A DNA stretch of 64,000 nucleotides, taken from Holothuria scabra. Its lineage: Eukaryota; Echinodermata; Holothuroidea; Aspidochirotida; Holothuriidae. The stretch spans positions 1,488,001 through 1,552,000 of the forward strand of contig CM074179.1 of assembly GCA_037179385.1 (NCBI GenBank). Reading direction: 5' to 3'. The position numbers and the translations under genes are program-made. The notes beneath the pieces are model-generated. The model had not been told where the DNA came from. It searched no databases and was given only the letters and a program-made list of their open reading frames with translations. Shown one piece after another: positions 31,956 through 41,139 of the stretch. Position 1 is the stretch's first letter, and each line of letters opens with the position of its first letter.

Positions 31956-33040
31956 GAATGTGGAGTGTGAAATTGCAAAACTGTCTCTGACCTGGCATTT
32001 TTATTACATGGATCTGGTGCTGGTGGCACAGGACTAACTCCCCCTCCCCGGTCGGACACCTCCCCTGAGGCCGACCTTTTCAACTTGGGCTCGAGTTCAA
32101 CGGCCTCACACAAATCAAACCAGCCCTCCCCAGATGGTGGGTCCTTTGGTGGAGGCTCTGAGGCAGGTCCTCCCACATCTGACATGGCAGTGTCAGACTC
32201 CGAATCCGATGACAGGTGAAGGTCATTCTCCACTGTCAGTATTCCAGCCTCCCCAGGAGCTGGTGCGGATTGTGCCTCAGGTACTGATGTGGAGGGTTGG
32301 GAAGGGCCTACCTCAGGGTTCCCACAGACCACCTCACATCCCTTAGAAGCTAGGAACTCTTGTTCCACCTGATGTGATCGGTCGTACGGGACCTGGGTTC
32401 CTCCACCATTGGTTCAGGGTCTGAGGACGAGGGTTCACTTGCTGGCTCCACATCTGCATTCGCACGCGCAGAGTACGATGTGGGGCAGGCACCAGGGACA
32501 TGTCCCTCCTCCCCACACAGGTTACACCGAACCTGATTGGGACATGTTGCCCTCTCATGCCCCAACTGCAGGCATCTGCCACAACGTTTGTTTGGGCATG
32601 ACTTGGCCTCATGCCCCTCCTCCCTACACTGGAAACAGGTGCGGGGCTGGCCAAAATACCTGATGTGGGCCTAAGAACCCCCTATGAACAGGACGGAGGG
32701 GATGTCTCGTTTTAGCTCCATACGGAAATGTCTCTTTCCGTTGAGAATACCGGCCAATTCACCTTCATTATACTTTACCCAACGCCAGTCAGAGACAGTT
32801 CCGTATTGTCCTAGAACGCTTGCAACCAGGCCCTGATCTACCTCAAAATTGAGGTACAAACACCGTCACCACCACAGAACGATTATATGGGGTGACAGTG
32901 AGGCCCCCTTTAATCGGGCAGCATCTCTATATCCTTAACCTCTACCTTATTGTTCTTCAACACAGAAAAAACATGCTGGGGTGTAACATTCCCCCTCGAC
33001 TCAAACTGTAACTTAACGATACTACCTCCGGGCATAGCAG
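31952..33040 (-). pseudogene. LINE ORF1, frameshifted
   Basis: The pieces are 32910-33040 (MPGG start near 33034), 32671-32859, 32350-32654 and 31952-32368. Knuckles are readable near 32640-32480. About 60 bases are missing near 32905, and there is a stop before the RYFGQPRTC box at 32670. The C-terminal frame overlaps the next ORF's ATG by four bases. Confidence 0.75.
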
Positions 33041-33316
33041 CAAAGGTTTGTGGCACAAAGCCACGCAGCAAATAGAGAGAAAACTTCAGCACAGCAGATC
33101 AAACCCAGGCAGGGAAAATAGAAAGGGAACCCAAGACTACACTATAGACCAGGCGTGCTTTAAAACGAGCACGGCTAAACCACGTCCCCAAGCGAGAGAC
33201 TACACCCAATACCCAACACTTCAGGTAAGTGACAGTAGTATATGTTAGTATAACAAGCAGCACAGCACAGCGCCAAAATTCAGCACGATCCGCGAGAGCT
33301 CCGCGAAACCACGTCC

Positions 33317-35742
33317 GTTCTACCGGGATGTCTCGAAGTACGCCATCGACCGTGGCATCAAGGCGGTTCGTGACTTTCTCGGTACAGTACACAAGGACCC
33401 TCTCGACATTTTAGAAGTATTTAGAAGCTTCTGTAACCAGCTTTACACCCGGGCACAGGTCGATGAGGGTCTTGAAGAGTCCCTGTTAGACAGCCTTGAT
33501 AAGACCCCCACGAAAGAGCATAATGATGAACTTGGTTCTTCCTTGACTGTCGACGAGCTCTGGAAGGCAGTGGCGAAGATGAAAGGTGGAAAGGCACCTG
33601 GGTCCGACGGTATTCCAGTGGAATTCTATAAACCCTTCTGGGGTACCGTTGGACATGATCTCCGCGATGTATTCGTCTCTGCCTTTCTTGCTGGCTCATT
33701 GAGCCCCTCGCAGCGCACAGGTGTAACAACCCTGCTGCCCAAGCCAAGTGATCCCCTCGAACCGAAAAATAAGCGGCCAATCACCCTGTTAAACGTGGGC
33801 TATAAGATCCTGGCGAAAGCCCTTTGTAACAGACTGGGCACAGTCATGCCAGATCTTGTAGGGCCTTTCCGGACATGTGCGGTGCGGGGACACAGTATTC
33901 TGGAGAACCTCTGGTTGGTGCGGGACTTAACTAATTACGTGATGGACCGTGATCTGCCATGTGCGCTTGTCTCCCTTGCTCAGGAGAAGGCCTTCGACAT
34001 GGTTGATCACGGATTCCTCTTTAAAGTTTTGAGAAAGTTCAGTTTGAACCCTATTTTTGTTAAATGGACTCACCTATTGTATAATAGTGTATATAGCCGT
34101 GTTATTGTAAATGGCCTACCGTCAGACCCCTTTAGAGTCCAACGGGGGGTGCGGCAGGGATGCCCCCTGTCTCCTCTACTCCATGTGTTGTTTAGCGAGT
34201 CTCTAGCAAGAGGCTTTCAAGTTGAGCCTTTGTTCCGACCATTTCATATTCCTGGTGGAGCTGAAGTCGAGTGCCTCCAGTGTGCTGACGATGTCACATG
34301 TGTAGTCTCCGACCTAGCTTCCTTCAAAGCCCTTGCTGACACGTTGACTACATTTGAAAAGGCGACAGGTGCCAAACTGAACCCCAACAAGACCAAAGGA
34401 CTTCGCCTAGGTAAGTGGCGGTCAAAACATCTGCCTTTTGCAGCTTCGTGGGTTGATGACGCCATAAAGATCAATGGCATATGGTTTGGTTATGGCTCAC
34501 CCGAGTCACTTACCTGGAATGACAAAGTGGAGCTGGTGGAAGCTAGGTTGATGGACTTCAGCGACCGTTTATCAATCGTTTTATTTTTCCTCTCTCGTGG
34601 TACCCGGGCACTGTTCTGGCTGCTCCAGAAAGGGTCCTGGTGCGGCCCTCTCTTAAGTTTCTGTGGTCAGGAAAAACGGAGCTGGTCAGACGAAAGGTCG
34701 TTTATCAGGACCTTGGGCGTGGGGGCCTGGGCCTCGTTCACTTTCCCTCGAAAGTCCGTTTTCTCCTGACCAAGTGTGTTTTTGCGCTGTTGGTAGTCAA
34801 ATGCCGTTTGCCTACTTTGTCCGTTATTGGGGGGGGGGGGGGGGGGGGATTATCATTTCGTTCCTTTTCCCCCTCTCTGTTTAGCAACAGTGTACCTCAC
34901 AGTTGGCAGTTGGAGGCCCACGAAGGAATACTTTCATATGAGAGACACTCTCCGTGTTATGTCAACCATTGGGGATGTTTCACAGTCCAGTGTGGGGGAT
35001 CAGTACAGGGCCGTTTTTGATGACATGGTTGGCCAGGTCCAACCCAATAACTATGCGTTGGGGTCAGAAGTGTGGCGTGTAGTCCACAGCAAGTCACTAG
35101 ACTTCCGCCGGCGAGACATGCTGTGGCGAATTGCGCACGACGCCACTGTAACTAATCTCAGGCGGTTTCGTTGGCGTCTTGGAGATGGCATTTGCCCCCG
35201 TAATAGATGCACAAGGTGGGAGAGTGTGCCCCACGTGTTTTGGCGGTGTGACTTTGTAGCCGTCCTCTGGGAGTGGTTTCAAGGCCTGGCTGATCGCCTC
35301 ACGTTTTGCAACACCTGGGCGATCAGCCAGGACTACGCTTTGTATGGACTTTCGCCCCCACCATGCAGTACAAGTGTTTGCGGCATACTTAATTTTGTGT
35401 CAGCCTCCTTGAAGTTGGCCATATTGAGAGACCAATGTAATATTGCCTTTAGGGGGAAGGGAGGCCTGCGGACGTCGTCCTGGCATCAGTTAGGGCGGAA
35501 GTTAGTTTGAGGGTTGAGGCAGACTTTGCTCGCTTGCCAAGGTCGACGTTCGGTAGGCGGTGGGGTCCGCTTGTCCAGATGCGGGCTGGCCTGCTAAAAG
35601 TTTGGGGGATTATTGCCATAGAAGTATTGTTCTCTGGCCCACAAACAAGTTTGTAAATAGTTTCGTTTTGTTGGCCACTGGCCCGTGCCTTTCTGTACGT
35701 TGAAAGAACACTTTAATTTGGTTTAAGTATGTGCCGTATAAA
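33317..35742 (+). mobile_element. 5'-truncated plus-strand LINE, 'E' tail, inside another LINE's 5' end
   Basis: It starts in the ORF2 linker and ends with a distinct 3' UTR (GTTGGCCACTGGCCCGTGCC near 35668). Its flanks are two halves of the conserved minus-strand 5' end: CACGTCC at 33310-33316 and again at 35743-35749, a likely short target-site duplication. So it landed within about 25 bases of the start of the LINE at 30155-33309. Confidence 0.75.
33318..35600 (+). pseudogene. ORF2 fragment, RT to C-terminal zinc motif
   Basis: Open from 33318 to 34769: linker, PITLLNVGYKILAKALCNRL, SLAQEKAFDMVDH (the usual Asp after the Leu is Ala here), RQGCPLSPLLH, LQCADDVTCV (Tyr of YADD replaced by Cys) and LGKWRSKHLPF. 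A deletion near 34566 and a 20-base G-run at 34829-34848 (seven Gs in sister copies) break the frame. The zinc motif CPRNRCTRWE...HVFWRCDF lies in 34827-35510. Confidence 0.8.
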
Positions 35743-35766
35743 CACGTCCACTCTCGACGAAGACCA
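35743..35766 (-). mobile_element. Remaining 5' tip of a minus-strand LINE
   Basis: CACGTCCACTCTCGACGAAG followed by ACCAGAACT is the inverted 5' start found at the ends of copies 2 and 48095. It is the outer part of the LINE interrupted at 33310. The same configuration recurs at about 52628-52652. Confidence 0.7.
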
Positions 35767-37072
35767 GAACTTTTCACTCTGGGTTAGTGGCGGTGGAACA
35801 AACTGCCCTTCGTGGTTACGGTTCATCTGAGTCACTTACCTGGAATGAAAAGGTGGACCTGGCGGAATCTAGGATGACAGACTATGTGGAAAGTAACAGT
35901 TATTAATCGTTTCATTTACCCTCTCTTGTGGTACCCGGGCACTGTTCTGGTTGCTCCGGAGGGTGCCCTTGTGCGACTTGAGAGGGCCATATTTAGGTTC
36001 TTATGGTCAGGGAAAACGGAGCTGGTCAGAAAAAAGGTTGTGTACCAGGAACTTGTGCATTTTCCATCAGCACAGTGCACAGCAAGTCACTACACTACCG
36101 CCGGCGACACCTGCTGTGGCGAATTGCACATGATGCCATTGTAACCAACCTCATGCGCCTTCGGTGGCGTCTTGGAGATGGCATATGCCCCCGCGCTGGG
36201 TGTACAAAGTGGGAGAGTGTGTCCCATGTGTTTTGGTATTGTGGTTTTGTGACCCTCCTCTGGGAGTGGTTTCAAAACCTGGCCGAACGGCTCACGCTTT
36301 GCAACACTTGGGATGCACAAAGTGGGAGAGTGTGTCACATGTGTTTTGGCAGTGTGAATTTGTGGCCCTCCTTTGGGAATGGTTCCAGGTCCTGACTGAT
36401 CGCTTGACGATGGGCAACACACGGGCGGTCGGCCGGGAATATGCTTTGTATGGTCTTTCACCCCCGCCATGCAATACAAGTATTCAGGGCATACTTACCT
36501 TTGCTTCGGCCTCCATAAAGCTGGCCCTATGGAGAGACCGATGTAACGTTGTTTTTAGGGGGATGGGGAAGCCTGCGGACGTCGTCCTGGCGTCGGTGAA
36601 GGCGGAGGTGAGGCTGAGGGTTGAGTCCGACTTCGTTCGTTTGCCAAGGTCGGCGTTCGGTAGGCGATGGGGTCCACTCGTTTCGGTGAGGGGGAACCGT
36701 GTGGTGGTCAACTTGTAATAGGGTGGGTCTGTAAGGTGCTTGTAAATAGTTGTAAATATCTGTATGTATAGCTTTATTACTGTAATGAACATTTTCTGTA
36801 CATAGTTTTGTAAATATTTGTACATTTAGCTTATTACTGTAGTGAACACAATTTTCTGTTTGACTTAGCAATCTGTAAATAGTTTGCATACCGTGCTAAT
36901 AGGGTGGGTATGCAAGGGGCTTGTAAATAGTATATATAGCTTATTACTGTAATGAACATAATTTTCTGTTTGATTTAGCAGTCTGTAAATAGTTTTGCGT
37001 TTATGTTTTTGCCCGATCCGGTTTCAGTTTTTGTTTTGTATGTGCCGTTTCAATGCACTTAAAAAACACACA
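35767..37072 (+). mobile_element. Chimeric plus-strand LINE fragment, ORF2 end and A-type 3' UTR
   Basis: It starts in the RT thumb (SLTWNEKVDL in pieces) and jumps by deletion from the FPS codons near 36065 to VHSKSLHYRRR. It then contains the zinc motif twice: CPRAGCTKWE (36188) and, after a break near 36312, CTKWESVSHVFWQCEF (36316). It closes with a normal C-terminus (36718) and an A-type tail at 37047-37072. The double motif and subfamily switch indicate recombination between B-like and A copies. Confidence 0.75.
36164..36718 (+). pseudogene. ORF2 C-terminus in a recombinant LINE
   Basis: An open frame ending in GRRWGPLVSVRGNRVVVNL. The second half, from CTKWESVSHVFWQCEF, is a normal subfamily A C-terminus. 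The first 45 or so codons are an out-of-frame reading of the other zinc motif. Confidence 0.7.
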
Positions 37073-37662
37073 AGTATTCGTGGCATACTCACCTTTGTTT
37101 TGTTTTTATCTAGCTGGCACTATATTAAACAGTCGTGTTGGTGTGTCGTTAAACCTCACCTTTGTTTCGGCCTCCATTAGGCTGGAGAGACCGACGTAAT
37201 ATTGTTTTTAGATTTGAAGGGATGCCTGCCGACGTCGTCCTGGCGTTGGTGAGGGCGGAGGTGAGGCTGAGGGTTGAGTCCGACTTCGTCCGTTTGCCAA
37301 GGTCGGCGTTCGGTAGGCGATGGGGTCCACTAGTTTCGGTGCCGGGGAACCGTGTGGTGGTTAACGTGTAATTGGGTGGGTCTGTAGGATGCTTATGTTG
37401 TTGTAAATAGTTTTGTGGATATCTGTATGTATAGCTTTATTACTGTAATGACATTTTTTTCTGTACATACTTTTGTAGATATCTGTATATATAGTTTTAT
37501 TATTGTGATGAACGTAATTTCTGTACATAGTTTTGTATATATAGCTTTATTACTGTAATGAGCTTAATTTTCTGTTTGATTCAGCAGTTTGTAAATAGTT
37601 TGCATTTCTGTTTTGAGTTTTATGTTTGTATGTGCCGTTTTAATGCACTTAAAAAGCGCACT
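37073..37662 (+). mobile_element. Short LINE 3' fragment with tandem 3' UTR repeats
   Basis: It has the last part of ORF2 (37162-37371, VRLPRSAFGRRWG...VVNV), followed by about three units of some 60 bases (GATATCTGTATGTATAGCTT type, 37409-37590) and an A-like tail near 37635-37662. The left junction abuts the tail of the preceding copy. Confidence 0.75.
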
Positions 37663-37757
37663 TTTTACACTACTAGCGTTAGGCCTAAGCTGTGAAAAAT
37701 TTTCTTGGGCAACACTTACCCCACTTAGGGTTGTGGCTTGACTGTTCTCTTCTAATT

Positions 37758-38720
37758 CTATTGTTTGGTTGGCCTCTTGGCTTGATAAGCCGACTTCTTT
37801 GCCACTGGTCCTCTGTCCTGTTTGTAACTGTACTGGGTCGTGTATCTGGGGGGCCCTAAAAAAGGACCACGTCTCTGAGGTTGTGAGGATCTAGCACTAG
37901 ACTAGCCAGCGTTATGACATCTCTGCTAAGCAGCTGTAAAATTTGATGGCATGAATCCCATGAATCCCATTCTAGGAAATCGCTAGGAAGTCTTTCATTA
38001 TTTTTGGCAAATCATCACCAAACAGCCACTGCGTTGTTTTCACTGACGGTTAGCACACATGTGCATAACGCTGGTTCAGTTCAGGTTTAATCAGGTCTCG
38101 CCTCAACATGTTTAATTCAACAATGAGTTTAACTAACGGTTCCTGGCACCGTTGCAACTTTGAATCCACTGTCACACTCAAATTATCCCAAATCGATCTG
38201 ACAAGTGTCCATGATATTCTTGTCCTCCAACAGGTTGCCCAATTTCAGCTGGCCCTATTTAGCTGTCTGAACTTCAGAGTCAGACACTGATCGATTGTCC
38301 TGAAAGTCCTCACTCTCAATTTCTCCGTATTCTAGCCACTCGGGCCTTAACGGGGGCAAAGAACTTTCACTGTCCTGATCCATAGGACTTCAATCGGCTC
38401 ATTCTCACTGAAAAAAACAAGTCAGCATTACCACTTCACCCCTCAGGTGTTTTCTTTTTCACTGTTCGCCTCCTACGTGGTGCTTTCGTCGAAGGCTGTG
38501 TCCCCCTTCTCCTACCTTCACTCGCCGGCTTCGCCGAAGTACTGGTTGCGGTAGGTTTGGGCCTAACCACCTTAGGCTTCTTTTGCGTGGTACTACTAGT
38601 ACTCGCACTATTTTGGCCAGCGCCAGCAGCGCTGCCATGGCCTAGCGTTACATCGTTGTTAATGGGCTCACTGGGTCCGGCACATGTGCCGCCCGAGACT
38701 TTAGCTGAGATTTCAGTCAT
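37758..38720 (-). pseudogene. Degenerate DIRS-type gag (ORF1)
   Basis: No long ORF exists, but minus-strand frames read as a DIRS-like gag. There is an acidic ESEDFQDN segment (38383-38255), then VELNMLRRDLIKPELNQRY (about 38130-38070) and, after a stop, LFGDDLPKIMKDFLAI (about 38015-37968). A basic QRRGPFLGPPRY / AKKSAYQAKRP tail ends at TAG 37760-37758. The spacing and the FGDDLPK motif are typical of DIRS ORF1. The basic, Ser/Ala-rich 94-codon ORF 38720-38436 may be its N-terminus. Several stops and frame changes show it is dead. No tyrosine recombinase or RT of this element is in the window. Confidence 0.5.
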
Positions 38721-38931
38721 CTATAGCGTAAAACTCCTATAAAGAAGCACAAAAGGAATCCTCAACGAAATAAACGCATCTTAACTAAAAACGGTCTACT
38801 GACTGACTACTACAGCTTGGTGAATGATACTGACTACGCATGCGTGAATGGGATCTCACATTACAGCGAACGTATTACGAAATAAAATACTATTCCTAAC
38901 CTAATTTTAATTATAAACTCTGTTTCAGGAC

Positions 38932-39663
38932 AAATCCACCGTGCTGCGAAACTATTTGCCAATGAAATGGGGACCGCAGAACGAGTGGGAAAAAACTTCC
39001 ATGCAGGAAGCTGTAAAGGCTGTTCAGAATGGCAGCATGAGTTATTGTGAGGCAGCCAAGCAGTATTCAGTGCCCAAGACATGGGCAAGAGGGTGCAAGG
39101 GGAAAATGCCTGTAGGAGCTTCTGTTAGCAGACCAACCGCCTTAGCGAAAGAGGAAGAAGGGCTTTTTGGAATTACACCAGATTTACTGTGTAAGACGGC
39201 GTATATCATCGTGGAGAGATTGGGAAGACCTCATCCCTTCAGTCACAAGACGAAAATGGCAGGATATGACTGGCTACAGGCATTTCAAAAGCGTCACCCC
39301 AATCTTTCCATCAGAAAACCAAAGGTCCTGTTAGCACAGCGTGCAAAATCTATGAATGAAGTAGCCGTCGGGTCTAGACAATTTCAAGATAAAACAGAAA
39401 CCAGCACAAATTTTTAACTGTCATGAGACTGGACTGTCGTCGGTTTATCAGCCTCCAAAGGTAATGGCCAAGAAAGGCAAAACGCAGGTACACTCCAAAA
39501 CCAGTGCTGAGCGAGGCTTTACCACACAACGGCATTGGCATGTGCCAGTACAGCTGGAACTTTCTTTCCCCCTTTTGTTATTTTCAAGGGTGTCAGGTTG
39601 CAGCCAGGACTCACAAGATCTGCACCACCTGGTTCACTATTTGGTTGTTCTTCCACATCCTTT
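38932..39663 (+). pseudogene. Pogo/Tigger-like transposase, N-terminal half
   Basis: A splice-acceptor-like TTTCAG precedes 38932. The protein begins LRNYLPMKWG, with a psq-type helix-turn-helix (AVKAVQNGSMSYCEAAKQYSVP), then a CENP-B-like region (GYDWLQAFQKRHPNLSIRKP) and the start of the DDE domain. The box normally containing the first catalytic Asp reads NCHETGL near 39416, with His in the Asp position. PPKVMAKKGK, TSAERG and TFFPPFVIFKG follow in shifted frames. Frameshifts near 39410 and 39535 and the loss of everything after about 39663 make it non-functional. Confidence 0.75.
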
Positions 39664-39699
39664 AAACTCCTTAAGACCCTTTTTTACTTGTGGTACGTT

Positions 39700-40064
39700 G
39701 CAACAAAAATACAACTCAAACCGGCCGGACAAAAACACAAAGGCCAACCACGACCATCCACACAGGAACCCGGAACGAAAACGTCTGTCATGAATGTACA
39801 CGCACCAAACCCCACCCCACCACCCAAACAACCAGTCACTTCTCTATGTATCTACCTGAGGCTTAACCACTTTACTCCTTGGGTTCGGTATAGGTGGCCC
39901 GGAATGGTCATCCCCAGAAAGAACATCAGTCGACCTCCCCTGGGAGGAGGCTCTGAGCCTTCGAAGTCTGAGGACAACCGAAGGTCCTCCTCAACCATCA
40001 TCACTTCATCCTCCCCATGTGTCAGTGGGAAGGACCCCCCCCCCCCCAACGAACACCCCCACAC
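39700..40064 (-). mobile_element. Second LINE derivative with ORF1 end joined to 3' UTR
   Basis: Right to left: a piece of the ORF1 acidic tail (EEDLRLSSD, 40064-39960), its basic end (RSKVVKPQVD-like, near 39880-39860), a stop, and within 100 bases a 3' tail (CCGGCCGGACAAAAACACAA at 39721). ORF2 is missing, as in 27784-29100. A C-run sits at 40036-40047. Confidence 0.55.
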
Positions 40065-40079
40065 CTCTGAATGTGTTAT

Positions 40080-40458
40080 ATAGTGTCACCAGGATAGACA
40101 AAGTAACAATGTCTTCAAACTTTGAATGATCCAAAATATGTGTACAACCGGAAGAAATCATTACTGAACGAACGTAGAGGCCAAATTTCTAAGGTGTTTA
40201 GGTGTATAAGCATGCAAAACCAGGTGAGATCAAAAATCTATTGAACGTATCTTTATCTAGCTTACAAGATTTTCTAAATAACATTTCCAGCGGTTGACCT
40301 CAACTAAACACATATTGATCTGCAATCCCTTGTGACCCCTCGACTTGCACCAAACATATCTAATTTCATCCTTACACCGTAACACATCCACACACCAAGT
40401 ATGACAGCTATCCAAGTTTCCTACCCACACCTTCTCCCTATGAAGAATCTATGTACTG
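40080..40458. other. Non-repetitive spacer without gene
   Basis: No coding potential, and no similarity to the LINE tails or other repeats of the window, is seen in these 380 bases. Confidence 0.5.
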
Positions 40459-40685
40459 TGCTTTTTACGTACATAGAAACGGGCACGGAGAACCAATAAG
40501 AGAACTCAAGACGAGACGGGACATAATAACTTGAACAATGTACGAATTCATACCATTACGGACGCAAACCAAGATTTTGTGTCAATAATTTACAAAACTG
40601 ATAGTTTGCGTTTATGTTTTTGCCCGATCCGGTTTCAGTTTTTGTTTTTGTTTTGCATGTGCCGTTTCAATGCACTTAAAAAGCA
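40459..40685. mobile_element. Two small LINE tail fragments in opposite orientation
   Basis: 40459-40595 is a minus-strand B-type 3' tail. 40596-40679 is a plus-strand A-type tail (CCGATCCGGTTTCAGTTTTT). ACAAAACTG stands on both sides of the A fragment, which looks like a target-site duplication. However, the sequence to the right starts a new B-type LINE end rather than continuing the first one. Confidence 0.65.
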
Positions 40686-40898
40686 CAAAACTGCTTTTTA
40701 CGTACATAGAAACGGGCACGGAGAACCAATAAGAAAACTCAGACCAGACGGGACAAAAACATAACGTGAACTATGTACAGACTCTATACCATTACGGACG
40801 CAAACCAAGATTTTGTGACCATATTTTACAAAACCCCAACCCAGTACCCAGGGCTATTTACAAACTCACCTATTTACACGAAGCAAACACAGGACTAT

Positions 40899-41139
40899 TT
40901 ACAAATTAACTATCACCCGCCCCTCCCGCACTGAAACAATTGGCCCCCAACGTCTGCCGAATGTGGACCTCGGCATACGAACAAAGTCGGCCTCGACCCT
41001 CAGTTTAATTTCCGTCTTAACCGACGCCAACACGACGTCGGCAGCCCTCCCTTCACCCCTAAAAACAATATTACATCGGTCTCTCCAGCTTAACGGAGGC
41101 CGAAACAAAGGTGAGTATGCCACGAACACTCGTATTGCA
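40899..41139 (-). pseudogene. C-terminal end of ORF2 of the host LINE
   Basis: It reads WRDRCNIVFRGEGRAADVV and FGRRWGPIVSVREGRVIVNL. It is cut on its 5' side by the plus-strand LINE at 41140. The frame is picked up again at 43184. Confidence 0.75.
41127..41139. repeat. Target-site duplication of nested A LINE, left
   Basis: CACTCGTATTGCA, repeated at 43171-43183 on the other side of the nested element. Confidence 0.85.

Larger units (their letters stand above)
30155..33309 (-). mobile_element. LINE with large internal deletions, subfamily A
   Basis: An A-type tail at 30155-30213 is joined directly to RT sequence (CCCGACTGTTTACAC at 30216), so the ORF2 C-terminal region and 3' UTR are missing. 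Then come decayed RT (30217-30733), a worn linker (30734-31170), the endonuclease (31173-31955), ORF1 (31952-33040) and the 5' UTR. The 5' end is interrupted at 33310 by a plus-strand LINE and resumes at 35743. Confidence 0.75.

Noticed and set aside
38436..38720. 94-codon basic Ser/Ala-rich minus-strand ORF as a separate host nuclear protein
   Set aside because: It lies directly upstream of, and on the same strand as, DIRS gag motifs and has no domain of its own. It is treated as a possible N-terminus of that gag.
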